A stretch of 64,000 bases of DNA from Verrucomicrobiota bacterium (GCA_026397915.1 JAPLTX010000055.1:1-64000), one strand, 5' to 3'; shown: positions 17,437-27,173, counted from the stretch's first letter. Notes: generated from the sequence alone by a model not told the origin. Translations and numbers: made by a program.

Positions 17437-18915
17437 ATGAACACACACCGACACACTTCACGCCGCCAGTTCTTGAAGACCTCCGGTGCGGCCGTCGTGA
17501 GCGGAGCTTTCGCGGCTCCGGCCATCTGGAGCAACGTCAGCAGCGCAGCGGACGCGGGCAAAGCCGCGGCTTCGGGACGATTGAAACGTGACACGGTCCA
17601 CTCGGCGACGGTGGAAAAGAACCGTGCGTTCATCGCCGAAGCGCCCCGCCGCACGCGCGTGGCGGCGGACGTGGACGTGCTGGTGGTCGGCGGCGGACCC
17701 GCCGGCATCGCGGCGGCGCTGGCAGCGGCCCAGCAGGGCGCGCGCGTGCTCGTCGTTGAGCGTCACGGCATGTTGGGCGGCGTCTGGACGGCTGGCTTGC
17801 TCAATCCCCTATTCGATCACGCGCGGAAAGGTTTCATCGTCGCGGAACTGATCCGACGGTTGCAGGCGGCCAACGCCTGGGTGCCGTGGACGATGAGCCA
17901 CTGCTTCGACATTGAGGTGATGAAGCTCACGCTGGAAGCTTGGTGCGACGAGCGGAAGGTGGACTACTGGTATCACAGCGTCTGCGTTGGCGCGATTGTC
18001 GAGGACGGCGCAATGCGCGGGGCCATCGTGGAGGGCAAGTCCGGGCGCGAGGCGGTGCTGGCGCGGGTGTGCGTTGACGCGTCGGGCGACGGCGACCTCG
18101 CGGCGCACGCCGGCGCGGGTTACAAGTTCGGACGTGCGGTGGACGGGCTGGCGCAGCCGATGACAATGATGTTCGAGATCGATGGCGTGCCCGCCGGCTA
18201 TCAGCAAAAGACGTCGGAGTCACTTTACGATGCGATGCAGGAGGCCATCCACCGGCGAAACCTGCCGTATCAACTTCCCATCGAGCGGGTCAACTACGCG
18301 CCGTGGATCATCAACCTGCCACGACCCGGCGCGGCCGTCGTGCAACACACGCACATCTACCGTAAGAGCGGGCTGGACACGCGGCAACTGTCGCGCGCCA
18401 CGGCCGACGCGCGGCGGCTCGCGCGTGAAGCAGTGGAAATCCTGCGCGGCATTCCCGGCTTGGAAAACGTGCGGCTCGTCCAGACCGCGCCCGCCCTCGG
18501 CATCCGCGAAGCGCGGCGGGTGCGCGGCGATTATGTGCTGACACTCGAAGACCTACAGGGGGGCCGGCGTTTCCCCGACGCGGTGACTTTCGGCGCGTTC
18601 GGCGTGGACATCCACGAACCGGCGCCGGGTACGGGCGTTCCGAGCGGACATCACGCGCGCATGAAACCGTATGAGATTCCGTATCGCTGCCTGCTACCGG
18701 CCGGGCTGGAAGGTCTGCTGACGGCGGGCCGTTGCATCTCCGGCACGCACGAGGCGCACGCTTCGTATCGGGTGACAGGCACCTGCATGGGCATGGGCCA
18801 AGGTGCCGGCGTCGCAGCCGCATGGGCCGCGGCGGAAAACATCGCTCCTCGCCGGCTGGACGGCGCGAAGCTGCGGAAGCGGCTGGAAGAACTGAAGTGC
18901 GGTTTCCTTGCCTGA
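17437..18915 (+). CDS. Tat-exported FAD-dependent oxidoreductase
   Basis: A 492-residue FAD-dependent oxidoreductase of the FAD_oxidored (PF12831-like) group. The Tat motif SRRQFLK is at residues 8-14. The dinucleotide-binding GGGPAG is at 85-90, followed by the second conserved strand LVVERHGMLGGVWTAGL. The C-terminal GRCISGTHEAHASYRV...GQGAG motif binds FAD. Substrates are unknown for most exported members; many are linked to sugar or sugar-acid oxidation. ATG 17437 is chosen because the Tat signal follows it. It lies 58 bp after the M28 peptidase gene. Confidence 0.85.
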   Translation: MNTHRHTSRRQFLKTSGAAVVSGAFAAPAIWSNVSSAADAGKAAASGRLKRDTVHSATVEKNRAFIAEAPRRTRVAADVDVLVVGGGPAGIAAALAAAQQGARVLVVERHGMLGGVWTAGLLNPLFDHARKGFIVAELIRRLQAANAWVPWTMSHCFDIEVMKLTLEAWCDERKVDYWYHSVCVGAIVEDGAMRGAIVEGKSGREAVLARVCVDASGDGDLAAHAGAGYKFGRAVDGLAQPMTMMFEIDGVPAGYQQKTSESLYDAMQEAIHRRNLPYQLPIERVNYAPWIINLPRPGAAVVQHTHIYRKSGLDTRQLSRATADARRLAREAVEILRGIPGLENVRLVQTAPALGIREARRVRGDYVLTLEDLQGGRRFPDAVTFGAFGVDIHEPAPGTGVPSGHHARMKPYEIPYRCLLPAGLEGLLTAGRCISGTHEAHASYRVTGTCMGMGQGAGVAAAWAAAENIAPRRLDGAKLRKRLEELKCGFLA

Positions 18916-18963
18916 CCTGAAACGTGATGGAAAAACCAGCGCCGATGTGATAGTGGAAAGAGC

Positions 18964-19320
18964 ATGACTGCGAAAGACACGGGCTATCGAAACACTGGCG
19001 CCAAGATGGTTGTGAAAGTGCGCTGGCTCAAACCTTACGAGGGCGCGCAGAACCACATTTGCATCGGCGAGGTGCTGGTGGAGACGCCACAGTGCCTGAA
19101 GGTGCTTGGCAAGACTTATCACTTCCGCAAGCCACAAGGCAACATGCGCGCCGTGCAGACCTCCGCCATCAAGGTGCGCTGGATTCCCTGGAGCCGCATC
19201 GAGGTGGTGACGGAACTACACCCCGACACCGACTGGCGCAATCTCCAACTCAAGGTGGACAACAACAACCGCGTCAGCGTGACCGGCTCGGTGGCCCACG
19301 GCGAACTGGTGGCGGACTGA
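18964..19320 (+). CDS. Hypothetical protein (118 aa)
   Basis: A 118-residue soluble protein with no signal peptide or membrane segment and no recognised family. It is rich in beta-strand-like alternating residues (VVKVRWLKPY, IKVRWIPWSRIEVVTELH). GTGGAAAGAGC lies ahead of the ATG as a weak ribosome binding site. Codon use matches its neighbours, supporting real coding, but the function is unknown. Confidence 0.65.
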   Translation: MTAKDTGYRNTGAKMVVKVRWLKPYEGAQNHICIGEVLVETPQCLKVLGKTYHFRKPQGNMRAVQTSAIKVRWIPWSRIEVVTELHPDTDWRNLQLKVDNNNRVSVTGSVAHGELVAD

Positions 19321-19430
19321 TCAAACTTGAGAAGTCCGGCGCATCGAGGCGCGGAAACTTTGTGGGTCTCCGCGTTTGATTCGGCAGTGTTTGCTTCCAA
19401 TTGCCACGGTTGATTGATAACGAGCCAAAC

Positions 19431-20300
19431 ATGAATCTGTCAGCGGCTTTCCGAAACCTCATTCTCGCCGCATGCTGCGCTGGCGTGGCGCTCGCTCAGA
19501 CGCCGCCGGCGGTCGCGCCGGTCGTCACGCCAGCGCCGGTGTTTGGCCGGGGAGCGGCAGCCGGACAACCGTCGTTCGTCAACGCCGTCGGCATACGGAT
19601 AGTGCTGATCCCGGCGAGTGAATTCGACATGGGCAGCCCAAAGAACGAAAGCTGGCGCTATTCGGAAGAGAACCTCCACCACGTCACGATCACCAAGCCG
19701 TTCTACCTCGGCGCCACCGAGGTGACGCAAGCGCAGTTCGCCGCCGTGATGAGGAAGTCGCCGAGCTACTACAAAGGTGCGGACTTGCCAGTGGAGCATG
19801 TGACGTGGTTTGACGCGCTGGAATTTTGTCGGCGGCTGAACTTCATGGACGGTCGCGCCTACCGGTTGCCGACGGAGGCTGAGTGGGAATATGCCTGCCG
19901 CGCCGGCACGGACGACAAGTTCTACAGCGGCGACAACGACGCGGACTTGTTCAAGGCAGCGTGGGTCGGCGGCGTCAGTAGCAGCCACACGCATCCGGTG
20001 GCAAAACTCGCGCCGAACAACTTCGGACTCTTCGACATGCTCGGCAACGTCTATGAATGGTGCGCCGACTATTACGACGCGAACTACTACTTCAAATCGC
20101 CCAAGACAAACCCGCCCGGTCCGTCGAAAGGCGTTGAGCGCGTGATTCGCGGCGGCGCTTACAACGAACCCGTGCAAAACGTCCGCTGCGCCTACCGCAC
20201 GGGCAAAGACCCGATGAAGACGCAAGCCAACCTCGGCTTTCGCATCGCCTGTGACGTGCCGCCGCCAAGAGCAAGCGCGCCGCCCATTACGAAACCTTAG
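19431..20300 (+). CDS. SUMF1/formylglycine-generating-enzyme-like exported protein
   Basis: A 289-residue protein with an N-terminal signal peptide (to about residue 22) and an FGE-sulfatase domain from about residue 45: LIPASEFDMGSP, ATEVTQAQF, RLPTEAEWEYACRAG, LGNVYEWCADYY, RGGAYN and LGFRIA are diagnostic. Such proteins are often lectin-like or lack sulfatase-activating function; no sulfatase is encoded in the window, so an FGE role is doubtful. ATG 19431 gives the correct signal peptide. Confidence 0.88.
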   Translation: MNLSAAFRNLILAACCAGVALAQTPPAVAPVVTPAPVFGRGAAAGQPSFVNAVGIRIVLIPASEFDMGSPKNESWRYSEENLHHVTITKPFYLGATEVTQAQFAAVMRKSPSYYKGADLPVEHVTWFDALEFCRRLNFMDGRAYRLPTEAEWEYACRAGTDDKFYSGDNDADLFKAAWVGGVSSSHTHPVAKLAPNNFGLFDMLGNVYEWCADYYDANYYFKSPKTNPPGPSKGVERVIRGGAYNEPVQNVRCAYRTGKDPMKTQANLGFRIACDVPPPRASAPPITKP

Positions 20301-20372
20301 CGGTTATCAACACGAACACGCATCCCATCGCTGGCTTGCCGACCTGTATATGTTCGTTGTAAGGTTCGCGCC

Positions 20373-21350
20373 ATGAAATCGAACTCCGCTTCCTCGACTC
20401 CTTCCCCTTCGTCTCATACCACCATGCCGCGCCGTGAGTTTCTCCGTTCGGCCGGCGCGATCGTCGGTGGCCTCGCGTTACCGACCGTGCTCGCTCCGGA
20501 GCTTCACGCCGCGCCGTTGAAGTCACCGATGAAACTCGGCCTCGCCACCAACGGTTTCAACAGCCTCACTAATGACGAGATGGCGCAGCTTGCCGCCGAC
20601 GCCAAGCTCGACTGCGTGCAGTTGTTCTTCACGCAGAAGGACTCGAACTATTGGAAATACAACCGGCCCGTGGACGTTTCGGCGGTGACGGAAGCGGAGT
20701 GCCATCGGATTGCGAAGGCCTATCGCAGCCGCGGGCTGGAGATTCAGGCGCTGGGCGTCTATGCCAATCTGATCGAGCCTGACGAGGCCGAGCGCGAGAA
20801 GAACTTCCTGTATTTCGCCGACATGATGCGCATCGCCAAGACGATGAACGTGCGGATGCTGCTGAGCGAATGCGGCTCAATCATCGTGCCCGGCAAGGGT
20901 CGCGACCTGTCGGCCTCACTCGACGAGCGCACATGGCCGCGGCTGGTGGAGATGACGCGCAAGCTGATTCCGCTGGCCGAAAAACACAACGTGACCATTG
21001 CCATCGAGTCGTATTTTCAGGACCTGCTCGGTTCCGCCACCGCTGTGCGTTACTTCATGGAGGAGATCAACCACCCGTGCGTGCGCGCACTGCTCGATCC
21101 GGCGAACTTGCTGCCGCACAACACGCTGGAGGAAATGTTCAACGCACTCGCTCCTTACATCGTCGCGATGCACGCCAAGGACCGCAAGCTGCACATCACG
21201 CCGGGCGTCGCCGCCGGCAAAGGCGATCTCGATTACCGCAAGTATATCGCGCTGGCCCGGAAGCACTGCCCGAACCTGCCGCTGGTCCTGGAGTATGTCA
21301 GCCCGCAGAGCTATCAGGCCGCGCTCGCTCACGTGCGGTCGTTTCTGTGA
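20373..21350 (+). CDS. Tat-exported sugar phosphate isomerase/epimerase-like TIM barrel
   Basis: A 325-residue protein with Tat motif PRREFLR at about residues 19-25, then an AP-endonuclease-2/xylose-isomerase-like TIM barrel. Metal-ligand candidates include the glutamate in IAIESYF, the histidine of VAMHAKDRK and the glutamate in LVLEYVS. Such exported members in Verrucomicrobiota/Planctomycetota are thought to act on sugars or inositol derivatives; the substrate is not predictable here. It converges on the heparinase-like gene with 18 bp between. Confidence 0.82.
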   Translation: MKSNSASSTPSPSSHTTMPRREFLRSAGAIVGGLALPTVLAPELHAAPLKSPMKLGLATNGFNSLTNDEMAQLAADAKLDCVQLFFTQKDSNYWKYNRPVDVSAVTEAECHRIAKAYRSRGLEIQALGVYANLIEPDEAEREKNFLYFADMMRIAKTMNVRMLLSECGSIIVPGKGRDLSASLDERTWPRLVEMTRKLIPLAEKHNVTIAIESYFQDLLGSATAVRYFMEEINHPCVRALLDPANLLPHNTLEEMFNALAPYIVAMHAKDRKLHITPGVAAGKGDLDYRKYIALARKHCPNLPLVLEYVSPQSYQAALAHVRSFL

Positions 21351-21368
21351 GCGAAGCCTGCGTCACTT

Positions 21369-23798
21369 TTATTTGGCGGCTTCTTCCAGCTTCGTGCCTT
21401 CATACATCAGACGGCGCTTTACTGAACCGTCCTTGCAGCGACCGCGGGCAAACACCTGAGCGTCGCTTCGCAGCCCGGCGCATGAGACCGTCTCGGCGGC
21501 GGCGTTCGTGCGAAAGAGAACGACGTCCTCGGCACCGTCCGCTGTCCGCAGGCGGACGCCTACCGCACCGTCGCCTTGAACGAGTTCCGCCTTCGTCACC
21601 GGCGAGTCGCTGCCGACGCGATGCGGCGTCAGCACAGAGAGAAACTGTCCCGTGGCACTCGGCGCAGTCGTGGCGGCAGTCAGATGCCACGTGTTCTTGA
21701 TCTCGCCGCGCTTCACCCGCTCAGGTTCCGGCTCGTATTTGTCGTTCTGCGAAAACGCCAGGCCCACGGGCAACAACAGGCGGATCTCCATCGTCGCCGG
21801 CTCGTGGCAAATCGTCAGAACCTGTTGTTGATCATCCACGCCGATTTTTTCGTGCGCGTGCAGCAGCCATTGGAACGTCGCCGGCTTCGTTGCCGCCAAG
21901 TCGTCGAAGATGACAAACACGCCCGACCGCACGTGCACCACGTGGCGGCGGAATCGCTTCAGCTTGTCGCCATACGCCGCTCCGGCCTCGCCCTCGGTGT
22001 AGTCGTAGCCCTCGCCGTGGAGGAACGCCGTGATCGAGCCCTTTGCCGCAGGGCTGCGTTGCACCTGGCCTTGGCCATCCACGAGGATGCTGTTCACCGC
22101 CCGCGTCGCCCGCGTCCACTGGCTGTGATGCGGTGAGCCATACCACGGATAATAACCCGTCGCGATGGCCAGCCCGCGGCCGAACGCCTCGACGACAAAC
22201 GCGTTCTGGTCGGCGTGGCCGTGGCTCACGCTGCCAAACGGGCTGCTTCGCAGCAGAAAGCTGATGTCGCGTTCCTTGTCGCCGAGCGCCGTGTGCATCG
22301 AGACGAGGCCCGCGCCGGGAAACACATGCGCCTGCGGCAGCTCCAGCGGCGAGCGCGCCTTCAGCGCCGGGTCGTAGGTGGCGAGACTGAGCACATCGCT
22401 GCCCGGCTTGTAGCCCGCGGCGTCGGCATACCAGCGGAAGAACGGATTCTGCGTCAGCGACGAGAACGCATACATGATGGCTGCTTGGCCTCGCGGTGCC
22501 GCGTGCTGGTTGTCGCCAAACGGGCTGTTCTCGTGATACGGCGTGGCCGTGTAGAGACCGTAGTTTGGCGTGTTGCGGAAGAACGGCTTCAGCATCAGGT
22601 CCACGCCCGTCGCCTGCCGCAGTGCCACGACGAAGTGCGTCGCAAAGCCCATGTAGGCGCTCCAATAACTTGGCCCTTCCTGCCAGCCGCCGTCGTCGCC
22701 GCCCCACGCCGGATAGCCGGTCATGTAAATCATCGTCACGTATTCCAGCCACTCGCGCGCCTCCGGCCACTCGTGGATGAACGACAACGCGCACTCGCCC
22801 AAAAATCCCGGCAGCCGGCCCGCGTGGCTGTCGTAGGGATTGCTCTCGAAAGGCAGCCGCTGGAGCCGCTTCAGGAACTGCAACGCCCGCGCCTTCATGT
22901 TCGGCTCGATCTTTGCGCGCTCCTCCGGCGTGAAGAGGTCGTAGGTCCAGTCGTAGGCCCGCGTGCCGCGCATCATCACCCACATCGGCGGTTCGTCATA
23001 AGCGAAGAAACTCGTCGGCCCCTCCGGATCCCACGAGAAGAAATAGAGCAACCGCCGCTTCGCTTCGAGGCCGAGCCGCTTGTCGCCGGTCACCAGATAC
23101 GCCAGCGCGCATTGCTCCATCTTGTCCATCGGCGGCCGCGTCGTGCTCATGATGCGGATGGCCCACGGTCCGCGCTTGCCCGGCTCCTTCGGCTGGTAAT
23201 CCGGCTCCGGCACCAACTCCTCGCCGACAGCCTTCTCACACGACTTCACCAGATCCTGCACCGCGCCCTTTAGTTCCCCCTTCGCCGCCGCGCGGATTTT
23301 CGCGAGTTGATCGCCGCTCAGGAACAGCCGCGGATGCCCTACTGGCACGCTCTTGGCGACCTTGTCGAAATCCGGCAACGGAAACAGCCGCGCGTTCTTC
23401 GGCACCGAGAACAACCGCGCCCGCCCAAACACCGGCCCGTTCTTCGTCTCCACGCCGTAGCGCCAGAACCATCGCCCCGGCGACAGCGGCTCGCGCGACA
23501 CGAACACCGCCCGCGTCAGCCCTGCAAACGTTCGTGTCTGCTCCGGCGGAAAGAACTCCGAGTGCGACAACTGCAACGCATACGTGGCGCTCCGTCCCGC
23601 CGGCACCCAAATGAACGCCGGCGGCGTCACTTCCATGATCTGGCCATCAGCCGGCTGGTAAGGCTTTTGCGTTGGGCTGGGCGTTGGATCGAGAACCGGT
23701 TTTGCTTCGCCCTTCGCTCGTTCGCCGGCGACCGCAGTGGAAGAAACCGGCGCGAAGCTGAAGAACATCACCAGAACAGGAATGATGGATCGGGTCAT
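21369..23798 (-). CDS. Heparinase II/III-like polysaccharide lyase, exported
   Basis: An 809-residue exported protein. The signal peptide follows ATG 23798 (MTRSIIPVLVMFF...). Residues about 60-140 look like a beta-sandwich with Pro-rich start, then an alpha/alpha toroid (DEPPMWVMMRGTRAYDWTYDLFTPEER), then the heparinase II/III domain with VSHGHADQNAFVVEAFGRGLAIATGYY and a C-terminal beta-sheet region. These enzymes cleave uronic-acid-containing polysaccharides. It is monocistronic, converging with the epimerase gene; upstream lies a lower-GC intergenic region. Confidence 0.85.
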   Translation of the reverse strand: MTRSIIPVLVMFFSFAPVSSTAVAGERAKGEAKPVLDPTPSPTQKPYQPADGQIMEVTPPAFIWVPAGRSATYALQLSHSEFFPPEQTRTFAGLTRAVFVSREPLSPGRWFWRYGVETKNGPVFGRARLFSVPKNARLFPLPDFDKVAKSVPVGHPRLFLSGDQLAKIRAAAKGELKGAVQDLVKSCEKAVGEELVPEPDYQPKEPGKRGPWAIRIMSTTRPPMDKMEQCALAYLVTGDKRLGLEAKRRLLYFFSWDPEGPTSFFAYDEPPMWVMMRGTRAYDWTYDLFTPEERAKIEPNMKARALQFLKRLQRLPFESNPYDSHAGRLPGFLGECALSFIHEWPEAREWLEYVTMIYMTGYPAWGGDDGGWQEGPSYWSAYMGFATHFVVALRQATGVDLMLKPFFRNTPNYGLYTATPYHENSPFGDNQHAAPRGQAAIMYAFSSLTQNPFFRWYADAAGYKPGSDVLSLATYDPALKARSPLELPQAHVFPGAGLVSMHTALGDKERDISFLLRSSPFGSVSHGHADQNAFVVEAFGRGLAIATGYYPWYGSPHHSQWTRATRAVNSILVDGQGQVQRSPAAKGSITAFLHGEGYDYTEGEAGAAYGDKLKRFRRHVVHVRSGVFVIFDDLAATKPATFQWLLHAHEKIGVDDQQQVLTICHEPATMEIRLLLPVGLAFSQNDKYEPEPERVKRGEIKNTWHLTAATTAPSATGQFLSVLTPHRVGSDSPVTKAELVQGDGAVGVRLRTADGAEDVVLFRTNAAAETVSCAGLRSDAQVFARGRCKDGSVKRRLMYEGTKLEEAAK

Positions 23799-23977
23799 GG
23801 GCTTGATGGGTTTGGCAATTAGTGGCAGTTTCAAACACCACCATGCTACCGGGCCAGCCAAACGAAGCAAGGTTGTTTGTTCCTGCATGTTCCGGCAACA
23901 CGCTGCTCGACGTATCATCCGCCTCTCCACTTTGGCGGTTACAGTTTGTAGTCGCGGCTGTTTGCTTTCACCTCCGG

Positions 23978-24047
23978 CAAATGTGATCTGATCTTGACAA
24001 ATGCGATCTGAATTTAGGTTGACACACGCGAGGTGCAACTAGTAAGA
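23978..24047 (+). promoter_or_regulatory. Direct repeats and possible promoter in the 365-bp gap 23799-24163
   Basis: Two adjacent 20-bp near-direct repeats, CAAATGTGATCTGATCTTGA (23978-23997) and CAAATGCGATCTGAATTTAG (23998-24017), precede a consensus TTGACA at 24019-24024. No good -10 follows at 16-18 bp (GTAAGA/TAAGAC are weak). They could form an operator-promoter for the exported protein and beta-barrel genes. The rest of 23799-24163 holds no recognisable gene; it is lower in GC than the flanking DNA. Confidence 0.3.
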
Positions 24048-24163
24048 CTTAGTTACTGTTTGAAGAGGAAGAGCCTGTGGCCGAGAGACGCGCGCGGCAG
24101 TCCAACAGGAGTCGCGCGCGAACAAACTTAGATGTTTATGATAATGCGGGTAAGGAGAGTCTA

Positions 24164-24766
24164 GTGAATACACTTCGATCAAATCACAAGGCAACAAAGG
24201 CGGGGCGGAAGTGGAAACTGACATGCGGCCTATGGGCTTCCGTGCTTGCGGCGCTGATCGCCATACCGGTTATACCCATGGTTGCACAGGCACAAAATAC
24301 TCAGCCGTCAAATGTGAACCAGGCTTTAGTTGGCAATACGGGCGGCGCAATGACGCTGGGTCAACTGGCGTTAAAGTTTGCCCGGAGTCTCACTCCACCT
24401 TTCCTCGGCACTAGACCGGCAGACGCGATTGCATGGTTACAGGGCAGCCAGATTGGAGAACAGGCGGGCCATCAACCGCCGCTTTCACCGCTCGGTGGAT
24501 GGGGCGATCCTGGACGAGTCGCGAAGGTGGGCGACTTGACAGTGCTTTTGGCGCAACAGCTCGGAATTGCACCAACAGCGGCAGGAGGCGGACAGCCAAC
24601 TGAACAGGATTACCAAAACGCGCTTGTGAGTTTTATTGGTAGCACAACCATGTCGACCTACACCGCAATTGCCAATATTTATAGCGGCTGGGTAAGCCCT
24701 ACAATCAATCCATTGGGTCCCGCTCCGAGTTCGGGTGAGCAAACACGGTCGTCGCCGACCCCTTAG
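24164..24766 (+). CDS. Exported hypothetical protein, partner of a beta-barrel protein
   Basis: A 200-residue protein starting at GTG 24164, chosen because AGGAGAG lies 4 bp upstream and a typical signal peptide (KWKLTCGLWASVLAALIAIPVIPMVAQAQ, split by a positive n-region) follows. A further in-frame GTG at 24077 would give 229 residues. The mature part is low in charge and rich in Gly, Pro, Thr and Ser, with no recognised domain. GC content is below that of the surrounding genes. It lies 67 bp upstream of an outer-membrane beta-barrel gene and may share its operon. Confidence 0.6.
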   Translation: MNTLRSNHKATKAGRKWKLTCGLWASVLAALIAIPVIPMVAQAQNTQPSNVNQALVGNTGGAMTLGQLALKFARSLTPPFLGTRPADAIAWLQGSQIGEQAGHQPPLSPLGGWGDPGRVAKVGDLTVLLAQQLGIAPTAAGGGQPTEQDYQNALVSFIGSTTMSTYTAIANIYSGWVSPTINPLGPAPSSGEQTRSSPTP

Positions 24767-24833
24767 AGGCCCTGTGTTGCTGACAGCGAGAGTGACCCGT
24801 GCTGACTGAAGCATTCGATAGAGGAGAATAGAC

Positions 24834-26084
24834 ATGACTAAGCTGGTGGTGAAACTGGTTGTATTGAACGTGCTGATGGTCGTATGCACAGCATTGGCGC
24901 AAGACATCAAGCAGAACATGGACCAAAACAGACAGAACCTGGACCAGAATACGCCAGGTGTCGTGAGGCAGCGCGCTTTTGCATACGGACTGACGCTGCG
25001 CGAGGGATACGACAGCAACATTTACAGCCGGTCGGAGAACGTCAAAGGCAGCTTTAGCACCACCGCGTCGCCGGACTTCCAGTTTGGATGGAATAATGCG
25101 ACTACAGATATCACGGCACACTACAGCTATTCGGCTGTTTATTACCAGAACCGTCCGGAGAAATCGTGGGATCAGTCTCACAGCCTTGATGTCAGTGTCG
25201 GCCACGAATTTACGCCGCGTTTGCGCGTCGTGTTCTCCGATCAGTTCGCTCCTGGGTTTGAGCCGGACATCGAAGAAGGCACGAGCCAGCGCAGTGCCAA
25301 CTATATCCAAAACACCGCAGCGCTGACAGGCACCTATCAACTTAACAGCCGGTGGGATCTGTCCACGTCAGTAAGACACTATTTTATTAATTACGACGAC
25401 AATTCAGTATTACCGGTTTTTCCGGGAGTTCCGACTTCACAAACAATGAATCGGCAATCTGTTGAAGTAAATGCCGCTGTTGATTACCAACCGGTATCCA
25501 CAACGACAATAGGCATGTCCTTGGGCTACAACGCCATGTCCTATACTGGGAATGATCGCGATAACGCCGGACAGACTCTTGGCTTCCGTCTTCTGCATAG
25601 TTTCAACCCGCGCCTGTCCTGCGACGCGAACGCGGGAATACAGATGCAAACTTTCAATGCCGTCGGCGGCACGTCATTGAATCCAGACGTAAACATGGGC
25701 GTAAACTATCTGCTCACATCTCGCACGAGTGTGGGTGGCCGTTTTTCCACCCGCATGCAGCCCACGGAGGTGGCAACTTACCTTGAGCAGCAAACCTTCA
25801 TGTTCAGCGGCAACGTTGTTCATCAGTTCACACCCAAATTTATGGGAGCCCTGAGTGCTATGTTTGTGCCGTCTGAATACAATGGCAGTTTGCTGATGCC
25901 GGGATCGCCCGCTACTGGCAATCAATCAGAAACTTCTCTCGCGGGATCTTTGATGCTGGGATATCAGTTCAATGTTCATCTCCGCGGCGAACTTGGCTAT
26001 TCGTTTACTCACTTCAACTCCGACTTCGCATTTCGCAGTTACGACCGTCACATGACTTACTTGCAGGCACGTGTTGGTTTCTAA
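24834..26084 (+). CDS. Outer-membrane beta-barrel protein
   Basis: A 416-residue outer-membrane protein: signal peptide to about residue 22, a short Asn/Gln-rich linker (QNMDQNRQNLDQN), then repeated amphipathic strands (AYGLTLREGYDSNIYSR, ITAHYSYSAVYYQN, LTGTYQLNSRWDLSTSV) and a terminal VGF, the aromatic C-terminus recognised for outer-membrane insertion. The pattern resembles putative beta-barrel porin-2 proteins tied to exopolysaccharide export, but no such genes adjoin. AGAGGAGAAT precedes the ATG. GC content is clearly lower than in neighbouring genes, suggesting acquisition. Confidence 0.8.
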   Translation: MTKLVVKLVVLNVLMVVCTALAQDIKQNMDQNRQNLDQNTPGVVRQRAFAYGLTLREGYDSNIYSRSENVKGSFSTTASPDFQFGWNNATTDITAHYSYSAVYYQNRPEKSWDQSHSLDVSVGHEFTPRLRVVFSDQFAPGFEPDIEEGTSQRSANYIQNTAALTGTYQLNSRWDLSTSVRHYFINYDDNSVLPVFPGVPTSQTMNRQSVEVNAAVDYQPVSTTTIGMSLGYNAMSYTGNDRDNAGQTLGFRLLHSFNPRLSCDANAGIQMQTFNAVGGTSLNPDVNMGVNYLLTSRTSVGGRFSTRMQPTEVATYLEQQTFMFSGNVVHQFTPKFMGALSAMFVPSEYNGSLLMPGSPATGNQSETSLAGSLMLGYQFNVHLRGELGYSFTHFNSDFAFRSYDRHMTYLQARVGF

Positions 26085-26285
26085 GGACTGCGACCTGATC
26101 CACCCAGTTCCGCATTTGGGGCCGGTGTCCGAGCAAGTGGATTTCCACTCCTAACATCCAGGTGCGATCCGTGTTCTCTCAGCGAGCTTCAAAACTGCTC
26201 TGACCCTGCCCTGCAGTCGCGCAGCGAATCAGTTGCCAACGGTTTCAGGACTTGCAACTTGGCACACATCACTTAGATTCCCCGC

Positions 26286-27170
26286 ATGGTCGGATCAAAA
26301 GACAACCTGTTGGAACTCATTCGTCGCACATCCGCTGAGATGCCTGATGATGTCAGCCGCGCCTTGATCGAGGCGCTCAAGGCAGAGGAGAGGCGCACCA
26401 CCGCGGAGTTCGCGCTCAAAACCATCCGCGCCAACATCGAACTGGCGGCGAAAAAAAGCCAGCCGATCTGTCAGGACACTGGCTCGATTCTTTTCTACGT
26501 TCACGGCCCCGTTGGCGGCGACCAACTCGCGTTTGAGGAGGCTGCGCGCGAGGCCGTTGCCGAGGCAACAAAGAAAGGTTTCCTGCGCCAAAACTCCGTG
26601 GACTCGCTGACGGGAAAGAACAGCGGCACCAATCTCGGCCCCGGCACGCCGACGTTTCATTTCACCCAGGTGCGCGGCGCGACCGCTCTCGACGTGCGGT
26701 TGATTCTGAAAGGCGGTGGGTGCGAGAACGTCGGCGCGCAGTATTCATTGCCCGACGCGCGCATCGGCGCCGACCGCGATCTTAAGGGTTGCCGACGCGC
26801 GATCCTCGACGCGGTGCTCCAGGCGCAAGGCAAAGGCTGCGGCCCCGGCGTGCTCGGCGTCTGCATCGGCGGCGACCGCGCCACCAGTTACGCATTCTCG
26901 AAGGAACAACTGTTGCGGACACTGGACGACCGCAACCCGAACCCGGAACTCGACGCGTTGGAGCAGGAGATCGTTGCCACCGCCAACAAACTCGGCATCG
27001 GCCCGATGGGTTTTGGCGGCAAGACCACGTTGCTCGGCTGCAAGATCGGCGTCGTCAACCGCCTACCGGCGTCCTATTTCGTCAGCATCAGCTATATGTG
27101 CTGGGCCTTCCGCAGACGAGGCATCGTGCTGAGCGCCGACGGCGGGAAGATTGAAAGATGGATTTACTAG
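26286..27170 (+). CDS. Class I fumarate hydratase, alpha subunit
   Basis: Catalytic iron-sulfur subunit of the two-subunit class I fumarase/tartrate dehydratase family (294 residues), interconverting fumarate and malate. The cluster ligand motif CQDTG is at about residues 62-66, KGGGCENVG and GVCIGGDRATS follow, and GCKIG near the C-terminus supplies a further cysteine. The usual KGGGSEN serine is cysteine here. The beta subunit starts 64 bp downstream, after a heptamer palindrome. L-tartrate dehydratase is an alternative activity. Confidence 0.88.
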   Translation: MVGSKDNLLELIRRTSAEMPDDVSRALIEALKAEERRTTAEFALKTIRANIELAAKKSQPICQDTGSILFYVHGPVGGDQLAFEEAAREAVAEATKKGFLRQNSVDSLTGKNSGTNLGPGTPTFHFTQVRGATALDVRLILKGGGCENVGAQYSLPDARIGADRDLKGCRRAILDAVLQAQGKGCGPGVLGVCIGGDRATSYAFSKEQLLRTLDDRNPNPELDALEQEIVATANKLGIGPMGFGGKTTLLGCKIGVVNRLPASYFVSISYMCWAFRRRGIVLSADGGKIERWIY

Positions 27171-27173
27171 ACC

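Noticed and set aside
23978..24047. A firmly assigned sigma-70 promoter
   Set aside because: TTGACA is consensus but no acceptable -10 hexamer lies 16-18 bp downstream, so it is only listed as a candidate site.
26085..26285. Possible gene or insertion sequence remnant in the 200-bp gap before fumarase
   Set aside because: No inverted repeats, transposase similarity or coding frame was seen.
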